Source: Anaspis maculata (lineage: Eukaryota; Arthropoda; Insecta; Coleoptera; Scraptiidae). From it: a stretch of DNA of 64,000 nt. A program made the translations under genes and the position numbers. The notes under the pieces are model-generated. The model saw only the letters and a program-made list of their open reading frames with translations, had not been told where the DNA came from and searched no databases. Shown piece after piece: positions 42,800-55,765 of the stretch. Location: the NCBI GenBank assembly GCA_949128115.1, contig OX421963.1, positions 53,191,306 to 53,255,305 of the forward strand, read 5' to 3'. Every line of letters begins with the position of its first letter. Within the stretch, counting starts at the first letter, position 1.

Positions 42800-44335
42800 T
42801 CGGACCAATAGGCCAGGCGGTATGTCGGTAAAATCACTACAATCTGGAAAAAACTCCGACCAAAGCTTTTATGGTGTCAAAATCTTCGTAAGGTCAGTAG
42901 TTATCTACCACTTAGTTTCCGCCCAAAAACGAGTTGTGCTGATTCCTCCACATCTGCGCGAAGGTAAAGGATGCCTCAAAAGTGCAAAAGGACCTGTTAA
43001 ACCTTCGTACTTTTTCGTTATATTTGCCTAAATGCAAACGTACAACTCTTACGCAAACATTGGAAGCATCTGTCATCATCTCTGTGCCAGTCTTACTGTT
43101 GAAAAAAAAAATTCTTTGTGCGGGTCAGATAAATCACATTTAATCGTTTTTCCACACAAGAAAACGATGGAGCATCATGTATTTTGTATGATTTCTAATA
43201 ACTCGTATCCATTGAACCCTTTATGGCATTAAAATTTCAATAACGGCATTTTTGAAGATGTTGCCAGCAAAAAAGTGAATAATTTTTACCCGCCTGTTCA
43301 GCAGCAATTTTTTCAATTTTACCAAACATCGTTTGCGAAAATTTCATGAGGAATGAAAAGCTCAAACTCTCCTCTAACGATATCGTGCCTGGCTTAACCG
43401 CGGCACGCACTTAAAAGTCTAAAAAACTGATTTCTTTTCGAGAGGTCCTGTTTCACCCGCGTGCGGCCGTGCCTACCTGACATAGACCGGACTGATTACA
43501 CGAGCTTGGAAATGTACTCTTTTACAGCTTTAAAACTTGACCATTATTATCAAGACTTTGTACATTGATTTATGAAGAAATTATATATTATTTTATCATT
43601 AATGGTCGTGTTTTAAAGCTGGAAAAGAGTACATTTCCAAGCTTGTGTAATCAGTCCGGTTTATGTAAAGTAGGCACGGCCGCACACGGGTAAAATAGAA
43701 CCGCTCAAAAAGAAATCAGTTTCCTACACTTTTAAAAAGCGTGCCGCGGTTAAGCCCGATATAATATCATCAGAAAACAGTTCCAGCTTGTCATTCCCTA
43801 TAAAATTTTCGAGAACGGTGTTTGGTAAAATTGAAAAAACTGCTGCTGAACAGGCGGGTAAAAACTATTCACTTCTTAGCGGGCAACATCTTCAAAAATG
43901 CTGTTATTGAAATTTTAACGCCATGAATGGGTTCAGTAAGTACAAGTTATCAGAAAACATCCAAAATACATGTTGCTCCATCGTTTTCTAGTGTGGAAAA
44001 ACAATTAAATGTGATTTATCTGACCTGCACAAAGAAATATTTTTTTTCAACAGTAAGAGTGGCACAGAGATGATGACAAATGCTTCCAATGTTTGCGTTA
44101 GAATTGTACGTTTGCATTGAGGCAAATAAAATGAAAAAGTACGGAGGTTTAACAGGTCTTTTTGCACCTTCAAGACATCCTTTACCTTTGGGCAGATGTG
44201 GAGGAATCAGCACAACTCGTTTTTGGGCGGAAACTCAGTGGTAGATACCTACTGACCTTACGAAAAGTTTGACACCATAAAAGCTTTGGTCGGAATTTTT
44301 TCTATCCAGAATGACCTGCCGCCTGGCCTACAACG
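42800..44335. repeat. 1.5-kb diverged palindrome
   Basis: Arms from about 42808 (AATAGGCCAGGCGG) and to about 44330 (CCGCCTGGCCTAC), meeting near 43570. Strong blocks: GAGTTGTGCTGATTCCTCCA with its complement near 44195, and GGCACGGCCGCAC near 43673 with its complement near 43463. Arms differ at many positions. Non-coding. Confidence 0.85.
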
Positions 44336-45470
44336 GTTGCCGAGTTTTTCTCTCTGGAAAAACTGCAAATTTTCCAACTATTTATTCCGTGGACCGATCT
44401 CTACTATTTTTTTTTAATAAGAGCTAACTGGTTCTTGAACATTTTCTAACAATTTTTTCGATTTTCCCGGAAATTTTCTGTAATTCCAATTTCCCACCCG
44501 AAGGGACGTTTCGAACAAAAATTTACATAGTTTCCTGGATACTAGTCGGGAAAGTTTTGGGGTGACACAACCGATTTGTTAAGATAAGAACCTGTAATTT
44601 CGCATGCTTGTTGCTTGAATGTTATTATCAACAGCTACGCTCTCAGGAACCCCCATTTCACTTTTCTGGTTCGCGTTCTCAAATGGAAAGAAAAATATTG
44701 TGAACGCACCCAAATTTTTTTCGGATTTCGACCTTAGACCTAGATGATTTATTTGGACCCTTTCCAGATTGAAGTTTGTCTGTCTGTCTGTCTGTCTGTC
44801 TGCCTGTCTGTGTGTCTGTGTGTTTGTCTCTTTATAATCGGTCATAAAGCCATGACCATGATAACTCTCAAGCGGTAAGAACTTTTGATGTAGGGACCTC
44901 AAATTAAATATGTAGATGCTTCGTTGGTCCCGAAACATTCCAAAATTTTAATTTTAATACCTATGTCTTGAAAATATGACCTTAATTTCTTATTTCTCAA
45001 GAATGACCAACATGCAGCTTTTACAAAAAAAAATCATGGTCGTTCATCATCATGGTTTACTTCTGACCTGGAAAATTTAAAAACCGTTTCAAAATAGGAC
45101 TTCAGGCTTCATGATTATAGGTATCATTAGAATTTGAAAAAAAGTTACGTTCACAAAACGGGGATATGTTGAACTAAGCACAATTTTGTACTGCTTTACA
45201 TTCCACCCTGTATCTACAAAATGTGATTAGAATAAAAAAAATTTCATCAACGGGGTAGATTGCTGAAAGATGTCGTAAAGACAAAATCGAAATCTGTTGA
45301 GACAATTCAAAGTTATATCATTTTGAAAAAGGACAACATTTTCTATACCGACATTCCACTTGTTGAGTTCATTAATGGGTGTCCTTTTCTTTGTAATAAA
45401 CGAATGCCGCCTGCCCTCGGTATGATGACATCCTTGACTAACGGTACCTACCTTGGTCTTGTTCATTTTT
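44336..45470. other. No gene; one (GTCT)n array
   Basis: A (GTCT)n stretch lies at about 44777-44823 with decaying GTGT units after it, possibly a relic of another HINE. A CAGGGTG end in minus orientation is at 45208-45215. Confidence 0.5.
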
Positions 45471-46603
45471 AGCGCACTTCTCCAAACGGGAAGGCGCTTT
45501 TGTCCTCGCTTTGTCCGTCCGTCCGTCCGTCCGTCCGTCCGTCACAGCATCTAGTCCTAGACGAAAAGGTTTTTGCGAAAAATTTTTACTCCATTGGGTA
45601 GCTCATGACCTTGTATCCCGAACCAAGAAAAATCTTGACGAAATAATAATAAACAATGACAATAATAACAATTTAGTGTGACGCGGCATCGCCGTTGATT
45701 GCTGCATTTCAGAAGCCGGCCTGATCTCGAAAGTTATCACATGCGAGGAAGTACCCGATCTTATCATTTTACCATAATACATATGCGGAGTTATATTTAG
45801 AGGATGATTTGAACTTTATTTTAATGAAAATTTCACATCGGTGCGAGGTGCCGATTAGTAGTTATTAATTTTTGAAAATGACTCCGAAACTACGGCTCGG
45901 CCGCAAATGATTTATTCGTTGCTTGCTGGTGCTTGATATCCTTTCCTCCGAACAAAACGAAATTCAATACAGAAAATATTTCAACTCGAATGGGTAGCTC
46001 ATGGCCTTGGTACGCGAATCAAGAAAAATTTTGCCGAAATAATCATGAACAATTACAAAAATAACATTTTGGTGTAGGGCGGCTTCGCCGATCAAGTGCT
46101 GGCATTCGCGGTAAGATGTAGAAAGTTGCGATATGCAGGCAACTACAATTTCTTAATGAAATACATCACTGCATGTACGGCATTATATTTAGAGAACAAT
46201 TTGAACTTTCTTTTGACAAAAACCCCACTTCGATCCGACCGTTAGGTCAATTGTTATCGATTTTTGAAAACGGCCGCAAAGCCACGGCTCGGCGCATATT
46301 ACACGACCCTACAAATTTAAAATCAGACGTGCCGAAATAGTAATTGAACATTTTGGAATAGCCAATACTAGGTACCTGAAGGATAATGGCACTCAAATTA
46401 CGAAACATGTTCGCTCAATAACAAAAAAAAAAAAGTAGGTAGGTATCACTAAAAATCATGTGACAAGGCTACCATTTTTTCGGTTTTTCGATAAAAAAGA
46501 AATGTTCCAATTCAAAAGTGAACCCGATATTCGTGTTCAGGAGGTCGAAATCAGTTGGAGAACATTTTTCTATATAAGTAGCAGAATGACGCTTATGTGG
46601 CCG

Positions 46604-46638
<35 letters not shown>

Positions 46639-47417
46639 CGTGTAGAAACTAGGATGATGTAGTCCTTCTCGAGAATTGAAGCAAGAGCCTTGGAACCTTT
46701 TTCGATGGATAGCTGATGTCCCCCAAGGGTGGCCAATGGGCACTATTTTTGTTATCCATACATCGTTATCATTATTATCAAAAAACAGAGATCTCCTGTG
46801 CACTTCGAAGAAGTTGAACTTCTCTTCGGGAAATAAAGCTACAGCCCTTAAAAATTGAACTTCATCCGATAGATAGCTTAGGTCCTCAAGGACCAAATAG
46901 GCAGATTGGCTTTCATAATTCCACCGCCATCTTGGCTGCCATATTGAAATTTCTTATTAGTGTAACGATTTTCATGAAACTTGGAGCTGACCTTTGTCTC
47001 GTATGATCATTTTCATTTTCAAGCCAAATTTCATGATTCCGCCACCATCTTCGCCGCCATGTTGAAATCTCTTATAAGTGAAAGGATTTTCATGAAACTT
47101 GGAAGTTACCCTTGTCTCGGATGATCATTCTTATTTTCAAGCTGTGTTTCATGATTTCGCCGCCATCTTGGCCGCCATATTGAAATCTCTTATTAGTGGA
47201 ACAATTTTCATGAAACTTGGAACTCACCCTTGTCTAGTACGATCATTCTGATTTTCAAGCCGAATTTTATTATTCTGCCGAAATTTTGGCCGCCATATTG
47301 AAATTGTTTGCCCAAATGACGGTAGAGTAGAACCCTAGTTACTTAACATCTTGCGTTCACTAATCCTTCAAAAAAGGAAGTGCGCTACTGAGCCTCATGC
47401 CTATGAGGCATATTCGC
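45471..47417 (+). mobile_element. HINE copy 3 (inverted relative to copies 1 and 2)
   Basis: About 1.95 kb. The 5' end AGCGCACTTC (45471-45480) pairs with GAAGTGCGCT at 47377-47386, followed by the hairpin GCCTCATGCCTATGAGGC (47392-47409) and the end ATATTCGC before TTGTTT. The GTCC array lies near the 5' end and the GTCT array at about 46603-46640. Closely similar along its length to 470-2404 and 60808-62736. Confidence 0.75.
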
Positions 47418-47826
47418 TTGTTTATGTTGTGGTGTAACTGTATAGCGACCGGGACAATAGATCAAATAGAAGTCACCACCACCCGAAACAGTTGAATGCG
47501 AGCAGATTTAGCCAAAATTATATGGACGGTCCTTCCGGGGTTTCTTCCTCCGAACCCGGAAGTGCATATTTTACCTGAATACCACTGGGCATCATTATAA
47601 AGTCAATAGACCTTATAGCCGAGCTCAACCTATTTAGATTATCATAAAATTTGACTGCTCCCTGCTTACTATAATAGACGTATAGGTAGGTATTTCAGGA
47701 AAGAAATTGCAATTTCAGCGTCTTAAAAGACTCCACGAACTGGCAGTTTGTTTATTGAGTACCTAATCGGTCGGAGCACCCTGAACTTGATAAGGTGAGC
47801 TTCTCTTTTGAACTAGGCTTTATAGT
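47418..47826. other. No gene
   Basis: No recognised feature. Confidence 0.4.
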
Positions 47827-48093
47827 ATATTGGAAATAGAATATCTGCTGGAATTATTTCAAACAAAAACGATTTTTTTACCATGGCTAGCTTTCAGTTC
47901 CCTCGTCAACATATCGAAAGTCCTCAACTGTGGAACTGCTACAAATTAGTATACAGGGTGAAAGTTTATTATTTTTCCTTACTTCCTTTCTTTCTTGGGA
48001 AACTGATGACTGAAAAAACCGGTTTTAGGCTAGTTTGATAGGCCATAGTCTTCCAATAAACATATAAAAAATATACTACCCAGCCACTGCTGT

Positions 48094-48102
48094 GTATCAA
48101 GT
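48094..48102. repeat. 9-bp target duplication, foldback copy B, left
   Basis: GTATCAAGT, exactly repeated at 50214-50222. The mirrored arm shows the uninterrupted AACTTGATAC near 50905. Confidence 0.95.
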
Positions 48103-50213
48103 GAGTGACGGAAAAAAGAACGAAAAACAAAAGGTCGAAAACAAAACATCGAATGCATAAGGTCGAAAAAGAAAAGGTCGAATTTACAATACATCGAAAG
48201 TGATGATGATCGAAATACATATGGTCGAAAATACATAATATCGAATAACAGAATGTCGAAAAACAAAAGGTCGAAAAACAAAAGGTCGAAAAACAATTGG
48301 TCGAAAAACAATTGGTCGAAAAACAATTGGTCGAAAAACAAATGGTCGAAAAACAAAACGTCGAAAAGCAATAGATCGAGAAACAAAAAATCGAAAAGAA
48401 AAGGTCTAGAAAGAAAAACCGTGAAAATCGAAATTGAGCGCGAAATTAGGTGTATGTACAATTGTTGTAAAGACAAATGATTTGAGAGTTTGGGACGGGA
48501 TAAGAGAAGCACTGAGTTAAAAATCAACTAGCCCAAATTTATTTCTGTGGAAAAACCTAATCAGGCCTTGAAAAAAAAATACTGAACCTGACAAGATCTG
48601 TGTGGTGTGTACACCGATTTATGAGTATAGATCAATTTTGCGTCAAAAAAGCGAATCAGTTTTGCAAAAAAATTACTGAACCTGACGAGGTCCATGTACA
48701 CAGCTTCACGTTTCAGAGTAGATTTTGCGTCAAAAGAAAAAAACGAAACAGCTCTGCAAAAAAATTACTGAGCCTGACGAGGTCCATGCATGTGTCCAAG
48801 TTGATTTTGCGTCGAAAAATCAAATCAGGGCTTCAAAAAAAAAAAAAAAACCTGACGAGGTCCATGTGCACAACTTGACGTTTCAGAGTTGATTTTGCTT
48901 CAAAAAACCGAATCAGGTGTGTAAAAAAAATACTGAACCTGACGAGGTCCATGCACACAGGTTTATAAGTCCAAGTTAATTTTGCGTCAAAACACCAAAT
49001 CAGGTCTTAAAAAAAAACTACTAGACCTGACGAGGTCCATGTGCACAGCTTTATGTGTCCAACTTGATTTTGCGTCGAGAAACCAAATCAGGTCTTCAAA
49101 AAAAAAAACTAAACCTGACGAGGTCCATGTGCACAACTTGACGTTTCAGAGTTGATTTTGCGTCAAAAAACCAAACCAGGTCTGCAAAAAAATTACTGAA
49201 CCTGACGAGGTCCATGTACACAGGTTTATAAGTCCAAGTTAATTTTGCGTCAAAAAACCAAATCAGGTCTTCAAAAAAAAAACTACTAGACCTGACGAGG
49301 TCCATGTGCACAGCTTTACGTTTCAGAGTGAATTTTGCGTCAAAAAACCAAATCAGGTCTTCAAAAAATATATATATACCAAGCCTGACGAGGTCCATGT
49401 GCACAACTTGACGTTTCAGAGTGGATTTTGCGTCAAAAGAAACCGAATCAGGTCTGCAAAAAAATTACTGAACCTGACGAGGTTCATGTACACAGGTTTA
49501 TAAGTCCAAGTTGATTTTGCGTCGAAAAACCAAATCAGGTCTTCAAAAAAAAAAAACTACTAGACCTGACGAGGTCCATGTGCACAGCTTCAAGTTTCAG
49601 AGTGGATTTTGCGTCAAAAAACCCAATCAGGTCTGCAAAAAAATCACTCAACCTGACAAGGTCCATGCGTGCACAGGTTTATAAGTCTTAAGTTAATTTA
49701 CACTGAGGCTGATCAGATTTAAAAGAATATACAGGTGTTTCGGTGGCCTTGCATAATACTTTTAGAGGTGATTTATCTCTGACGAATAAGTCGAAAAGTG
49801 AGAGTGAAATTTTTCCTCAAGTGCTCTCTGAGAGAGTCACAGCTCCTCAGTCGATCCGAATTGTAATCACATTTAAAACAGGTATTTCCAGTTCGACATT
49901 GTGCTATTCGACATTTTATTATTCGATGTTTTGCTTTTCGATCTTTTGTTTTTCGACCTTTTGCTTTTCGATATTTCACTTTTCGACCTTTTGGTTTTCG
50001 ATCTTTTGCTTCTCGATATTTCACTTTTCGACCTTTTGGTTTTCGACCTTTTGCTTTTCGATATTTCACTTTTCGATCTTTTGATTTTCGACCTTTTGTA
50101 CTTTCGACAATAGTGCTTTCGATGTTTTGTGGTTTCGTTATTTTGTTTCTCGACTTTATGCATTCGATGATTTGTTTTCGACCTTTTGTATTTCGATCTT
50201 TTTTCCGTCACCC
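48103..50213. mobile_element. Mutator-like foldback element with satellite core, copy B
   Basis: 2111 bp with the same ends as copy A (GAGTGACGGAAAAAAG / CTTTTTTCCGTCACCC) and the same GGTCGAAAAAC subrepeat arms. The satellite core has about 13 units (48584-49690). It lacks the hAT insertion and the HINE end found in copy A. Perfect 9-bp target duplication. No transposase gene. Confidence 0.92.
48584..49690. repeat. 87-90 bp satellite core of foldback copy B
   Basis: CCTGAC-starting units at about 48773, 48851, 48938, 49027, 49114, 49201, 49291, 49384, 49473 and 49565 among others, with the same unit types as in copy A. Confidence 0.9.
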
Positions 50214-50222
50214 GTATCAAGT
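50214..50222. repeat. 9-bp target duplication, foldback copy B, right
   Basis: GTATCAAGT, matching 48094-48102. Confidence 0.95.
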
Positions 50223-51192
50223 TACAGGGTGAAAACTATTTTTCATCTCTGATTTTTTTTCTTAGTGGAACTGATCTAGATTGAAGCCGGTTCCAGCTCT
50301 TTTGCAAGCTTATAATGTCATACTGAACATATATAAAGGATACATCTCTGCAACTGCTACTTTTCAATTTACAGGGTGAAAAGTTATTTTCACGTTTCAA
50401 TTTTTTTCTTGGTGAAATTTGCTCACACAACAATTGCGACTGATTTTTCTGTAAACTTGAAGTTTCTAGTCAAACATAATTATCAAAATCATACATTTCT
50501 GCTACAGCTAGTTTTTCTTTTATAAATTTAAATGTTTGGGTATATTCGGGTATATTGCATAAAAAATTCAAAGAATCTTGGAACGCAACCAAACATTTAA
50601 ATTTGTAAATAAAAACGTAGCTGTAGCAAAAATGTATAATTTTGATATGCTCAACTAGAAACCTCAAAGATACAGAAAAAACAGTCGCAATCGCAATTGT
50701 TGTGTGAGCCGATTTCATCAAGAAAAAAATTGAAACGTGAAAATGACTTTTCACCCTGTAAATTGAAAAGCAGCAGATGCAGAGATGTGTCCTTTTTATA
50801 TGTTCAGTATGACATTATAAGCTTGCAAAAGAACTGGAACCGGCAATATAGATCAGTTCCACCAAGAAAAAAAATTGAAGATGAAAAATAGTTTTCACCC
50901 TGTAACTTGATACGCAGCAATCGCTGGGTAGTATATTTTTTATATGTTTATTGGAAGACTATGGCCTATCAAACTAGCCTAAAACCGTAATTTTTGGTCA
51001 TCAGTTTTTCAATAAAAAAAGAAAGTAGAGAAAAATAATAAAACTTTCACCCTGTATACTGATTTGTAGCAGTCCCAGAGTTGAGGACTTTTGATATGTT
51101 GAAGAAGGGACTGTAAGCTTGCATTGGTGAAAAAATCGTTTTTGCTAGAATTAATTCCAGCAAAGCACCTATTTTTTTCTATTTCCAATATA

Positions 51193-52049
51193 CTATTACC
51201 TTTGTCAGCGTATATCCTATTTCTTCTCATTTATGCCAGCACAAATCTTGCAAATTTTGACTCTTTCCATGCATCCGCCTACCAACTAATCCCCCATCAA
51301 AAAGGGCAACTGCATTCAGGATTTCCCATCACGAAATTCCTAATCAGAATTTTATCTTTCAGCGGAAGCGGACAGTTCCTATAATACAATAATAAACTAT
51401 GTAGGTACTTACTGCTAATGTAAGTATATTAGAGCCACGCCGGTTCTTATTTTTGCTTTCCTTGCCATTATTATCATCGGTCACATAAGCCGCCTTTACC
51501 TGGCACGCTACCTTGAAATATTTGTGCACTTTTACTCCGCCACAAATGCAGCGTAACATTTCTTTTTGTTCGCATATCCCCAGGGCAGACTTACGTAGTC
51601 TGGTGTGCACCGGGAAAAATACTTTCTAGCGACCTTTACACGAGTTTTATATATTCTCAGTATGGTTCTGAACCCAATTAACAATAATTAATGGTTCGCG
51701 CACACTTTGCGAACAATTTTAATGTTTGAGGTTTTTATACTCTGTTCTGTAGGTAGTGTCGTGTCGTAGGTATATCTGCTCTGTACAACATTTGAGTATT
51801 ATATGTATACCTAAGTTGTACCTACTTACATGTGCCTGTTTTTGTAAAAAACAACTTTTTGAGTTGCGATGCTGCAGTCATGGGGTTTGATGTCTTATCT
51901 CGAATGGTTTTCGAATTTTTTGGAATGGACGTCTAACCATAAAGATATTGTTACGAGCTGCGAGGCTCTCGTGCATTCGTGGGCACACGCGGTTCTTCTA
52001 GACCGTTCGAACACAGTGTTACAAGTTGCGAAATTCTCGTGCAATTCTA
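51193..52049. other. No gene
   Basis: AT-rich with TAGGTACCTA-like short runs. Nothing supported. Confidence 0.4.
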
Positions 52050-52051
52050 TA

Positions 52052-53132
52052 CAGGGTGGCCCAACGAAAACAGAACAGAAGAGTTTTCGGGCATTTCACA
52101 TCATTTTTTCGAAAAAAGCTCAGACAGGTCGATTTTTATATCGAGGGGGACATCTGAAACATACATTGGCAAATTTCTATCTTCAGCCCCCTCACCCCTA
52201 CCCACCTTAACTTTAGAATTTCAAATGACACCATCTACTTTGCGATACATCAAATCAAAGAGAATAAATTCTTCTTCTGAAAAAAATATTTTCAAAATTT
52301 TCAACCCCACTTCCCATCTTCCTAAATTTCTCTGACTGTCCCCTTTTTATATCCTCGACCCCTCAATTCTCTTCAATTTAATCAGCCTCATCCTAAATGG
52401 CATCTAAGGAGAACATTTTCGGTGGAGAAAAGTGTTACCCAAATTCACCCCTTTCCTCTCCCCCATCCCAATTTCAAAACTCAACAGACACCACCTACTT
52501 TGGGATACATCGAATAAAAGGAAATTGATTTCTCTTTCTGAAAACAATTTTTTTCAAATTTTCAACCCCTCTCCTGATAAATTGAACATTCGGAGTATTT
52601 TAGGGGGAAAGGGGGCTTTTTGAAAATTCTGAAAATATTTTATTTAGGAAGAGAATTCAATTCCCTTCGATTTGATGTATCACAACGTAGGTAGTGTCAT
52701 TTTAGATTTTGAAGTTGAGGTGGGGGAGTGAAGGAGTGTATTTGGGTAGCACTTTTTACACAGAAAATTTTCTCCCTCGATGCTGTGCAGGATGACATTG
52801 ACTGTACTGAAGAAAATTAAAAGATCAAAAATATTACATTGAAAACTCTGACAATTTTAGGAATTTTAGGCGGGGGGTTAAAAATTGTAGAAATACTTTT
52901 TTCAAAAAGAGAATTTAATTCTCTTCAATTTGATGTATCGCAAAAGTGGGTAGAGTCATTTGAAACTTCGAAGTTGGGATGGGTGGGGGTGAGGGGGCTA
53001 AAGATAGAGATCCGCCCATGTATGTTTCAGATGTCCCCCTCAATATAAAAATCGACCTGTTCGAGCTTTTTTCAAAAAAATGAGGTGAAATGCCCGAGAA
53101 CCCCTCTGTTCTGTTTTCGTTGAGCCACCCTG
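52052..53132. mobile_element. CAGGGTGGC palindromic TA element
   Basis: 1081 bp. Ends CAGGGTGGCCCAACGAAAAC / GTTTTCGTTGAGCCACCCTG, TA at 52050-52051 and 53133-53134. The arms pair through AGGTCGATTTTTATATCGAG and GATACATCAAAT blocks. Half-copies are at 34742-34980 and 40764-41412. Non-coding. Confidence 0.88.
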
Positions 53133-53134
53133 TA

Positions 53135-53560
53135 TAGTGCATTCGAGAGCATACGCGTAGGCCGTGGACCGTTAAAAATTACATGGAGACTTTAACGTGC
53201 GGGTAGAACACATCTACCCAATTGGCGGAGGCGCCTCTTCCAGAACACGCTGGTAATACACCCGAAAGTGTTGGATTGTTCGAGAGTCGTCTCCAAGCCA
53301 TATGGCGCGATCAATACAGAATTTGCTAGAGAACCGGTGGAAAGTTCCGGAATAACAGTCGGAGTATAGACCTTCTAATATAGGCGGTTCCCTTTACTCG
53401 CAGCTCGTGCGCAGGGCTTTCCATAGACTAAACTAACTGGTTCAATTCGCTGTTTAACCGGGAGCGCTTATCGATCGGGCTGGCTAAGGTTGGGGTTGGC
53501 GAAGGCACCAATATAAGTGAACCTGCGGCCCGAGGACCCCAGGTAAATGAGAATGGATAT
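53135..53560. other. No gene
   Basis: GC-richer than average (CGGAGGCGCC, CCCGAGGACCCC) but no frame or motif I can name. Confidence 0.4.
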
Positions 53561-53562
53561 AC

Positions 53563-54590
53563 AGGGTGGTCCTCGTTTTATGTCATTAAATTTAAGGATC
53601 AATAGAAAATAAAAAATAGAGGGGACTTTCTTCAGAAAACATATTTGAGAAATGCCCAATAACAGAGATCCAGCCCTTCAAAGTTGAAAATAAATAATCG
53701 TTTTTTCCCCATAACTTTTGAACCGTTCAACCGATTTCATTCAAAATAGAACCAAAGGTTTCCTGAATTTATCCCCTGTCGAACAATCATAACATGTTCC
53801 ATAAAAAAGTTTCAGGGGCTTAGACATTAGGGGGTGACCCTACTTTCCCCCCCCTAGTTATTTTTGGCAACCGTTCATGATTTTGAATTTTACGTTCAAT
53901 TTTGAAGAAAAAATCACTGTTGCAAAATTTTGAATAGAGGCTTCGTTTAAGAGATATTTGGGTTTGAAATTTTGGGAAACATCCCGAAATCGCCACTTTC
54001 AAAGGTATAAAAATTAAAATCCAAAGAAACTCATGATTTCTCAGCTGAAATAGGTTTTCTAGAATTTTTAAGTTGATAAACCACCATTTTTTTCTAAACA
54101 CGGGAAATTTTCAGGAAAAAAACAATTTGGGTTCTGGAAAGTGGCGATTTCGGGATGTTTTCCAAAGTTTCAAACTCGAATATCTCCTAAACGAAGCCTC
54201 TAATCAAAATTATGCAAGAGTGACTTTTTCTTTTAAATCTAACGTAGAATTCAAAATTATGAACAATTTCCAAAAATAACTAGTGGGGTGAAAAATAGGG
54301 GGGGAAAAGTAGGGTCACCCCCTAATGTCTAAGCCCCTGAAACTTTTTTATGGAACATGTTATGATTGTTCGACAGGGAATAAGTTCAGGAAACCTTTGG
54401 TTCTATTTTGAATGAAATCGGTTGAACGGTTCAAAAGTTATGCGGAAAAAACGATTATTTATTTTCAACTTTGAAGGGCTGTATCTCTGTTATTAGGCAT
54501 TTCTCAAATATGTTTTCTGAAGAAAGTCCCCTTCATTTTTCATTTTCTATTGATCCTTGAATTTAATGACATAAAACGAGGACCAGCCTG
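53563..54590. mobile_element. CAGGGTGGTCC palindromic TA element
   Basis: 1028 bp. Ends CAGGGTGGTCCTCGTTTTAT / ATAAAACGAGGACCAGCCTG, TA at 53561-53562 and 54591-54592. Arms meet near 54075. The inner part resembles 26550-27587. Non-coding. Confidence 0.88.
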
Positions 54591-55163
54591 TAAAAGCACC
54601 GATGGGACGACCGATAGAGCAGTAATAAATCCAGAGCGACAACAGCGAGTAATAATCGCCGATATTCCCAAGCGCGAATAATAGTTGACGTGTATTTATA
54701 GTAGGACGCAGTATGAAACAGTTTGTTCAAAATGTTCGCCGCAATTATAAAAGAACTCAAACGCGAAATTCGTAACAATAACATTCCATGAACGCTGTTA
54801 GTCTGTTACGCTGCTTTTGCCTAGGCAACAGCCTATGGCCGACAGGATTTTTCATATAACAGAGCGTTTATAGGATGTTATTTTTTTACAGAATTACTGT
54901 AAGAGCGAAAATTGTTACGTGAAATCTGGAAATAAATTTCGAGTGATTTTCACTGCGTTTTTTGCAAAAGCTGTATATCTCAGAGATTATTACCCAGGGT
55001 AATGAGTTTTGATCTAGTCTCTTGGAAATTTAACAGACTACCTTTGCGTCTCACTTTGGTGTTGTTGTTGTAAAGTCAACGGTTTAAAAGTTACCTATTG
55101 AGAGAAAACCGAAAATTTGCTAGTATAGCGCTGTACAGCGCTCTTTGATTGGTTCTAAAAAAA

Positions 55164-55376
55164 ATGCCAAACTCAGAAATTTCCGACAATTTTAATATTT
55201 TTTTATTCTCCTTATTGGCACTTATCGTGGCCATTGGAGTTAGTTTTGCCTTTATTATAAATATCATCGATACACTGAAAAATTCCATTTGCACGACACA
55301 ACACCCAGACTCACATCACCAAGAATCGAGCCCATGGCTTCACTTCGCCAAGCAGGTGCGCATCCCACTTGACTAG
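55164..55376 (+). CDS. Possible 70-aa single-pass membrane protein, unrecognised
   Basis: ATG at 55164, stop at 55374-55376. Residues about 10-37 (NIFLFSLLALIVAIGVSFAF...) form one strong hydrophobic segment, followed by a polar, His-rich tail. It lies outside the repeats I can define, but no family is recognised and a chance frame is quite possible. An exon of a longer gene is an alternative. Confidence 0.2.
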   Translation: MPNSEISDNFNIFLFSLLALIVAIGVSFAFIINIIDTLKNSICTTQHPDSHHQESSPWLHFAKQVRIPLD

Positions 55377-55541
55377 GGGGCCGTCGAACTTGTATGTCAT
55401 TCTACATTGAATTCTGCATAATCTACCGAATTTCGTCAACTTCCGAATTCATTTCGGCTATAATTTATTTTGATTGGACCATTAGCTCTGGAAACAAATA
55501 TTTATTGATTGGAACGACTGGATTATGCAGACGTACCGTCA

Positions 55542-55765
55542 GTTCCACAAAAGAGATGATCAGCGATCAAGGCTGATTGCAGATTAACCGAACTTTTTTC
55601 TACTAAATGCTAGGTGATTAACCACAAAAAATGCCTGAAATCTGTACTAGACCCATCATCTTTCCATTATTGACAGATAAACCAGCATTTCCATTGATCA
55701 GTAGGCTACAAATTGACAACAAAAATCGCGAATCAACTGATCTCGAATTATCTTTTTTGTGGAAC
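55542..55765. mobile_element. Small MITE (GTTCCACAAAA termini), intact copy 2
   Basis: 224 bp with ends GTTCCACAAAAGAGAT / ATCTTTTTTGTGGAAC. It matches 289-469 plus 2405-2451 and shows the junction TTGACAACAAAAATCGCG uninterrupted, so it serves as the empty site for HINE copy 1. Confidence 0.85.

Larger units (their letters stand above)
47827..51192. repeat. Modular palindrome with repeated CAGGGTGAAA units, split by foldback copy B
   Basis: Left arm: 47827-48102 continuing at 50214-50560. Right arm: about 50570-51192. Each arm has three CAGGGTGAAA starts about 150 bp apart (47953, 50225, 50373; mirrored near 50750, 50898, 51050), plus an outer block ending TATTGGAAATAGA / CTATTTCCAATATAC. 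Only the outermost CAGGGTG has the usual TATA context. No coding sequence. Confidence 0.85.

Noticed and set aside
41853..45215. One large element bounded by TATACAGGGTG at 41853 and CACCCTGTAT at 45208
   Set aside because: The sequences just inside the two ends do not match in inverted orientation, so these are two unrelated ends.
53440..53480. GGTTCAATTCGCTG as a tRNA B box
   Set aside because: No matching A box or stems at the right distance.
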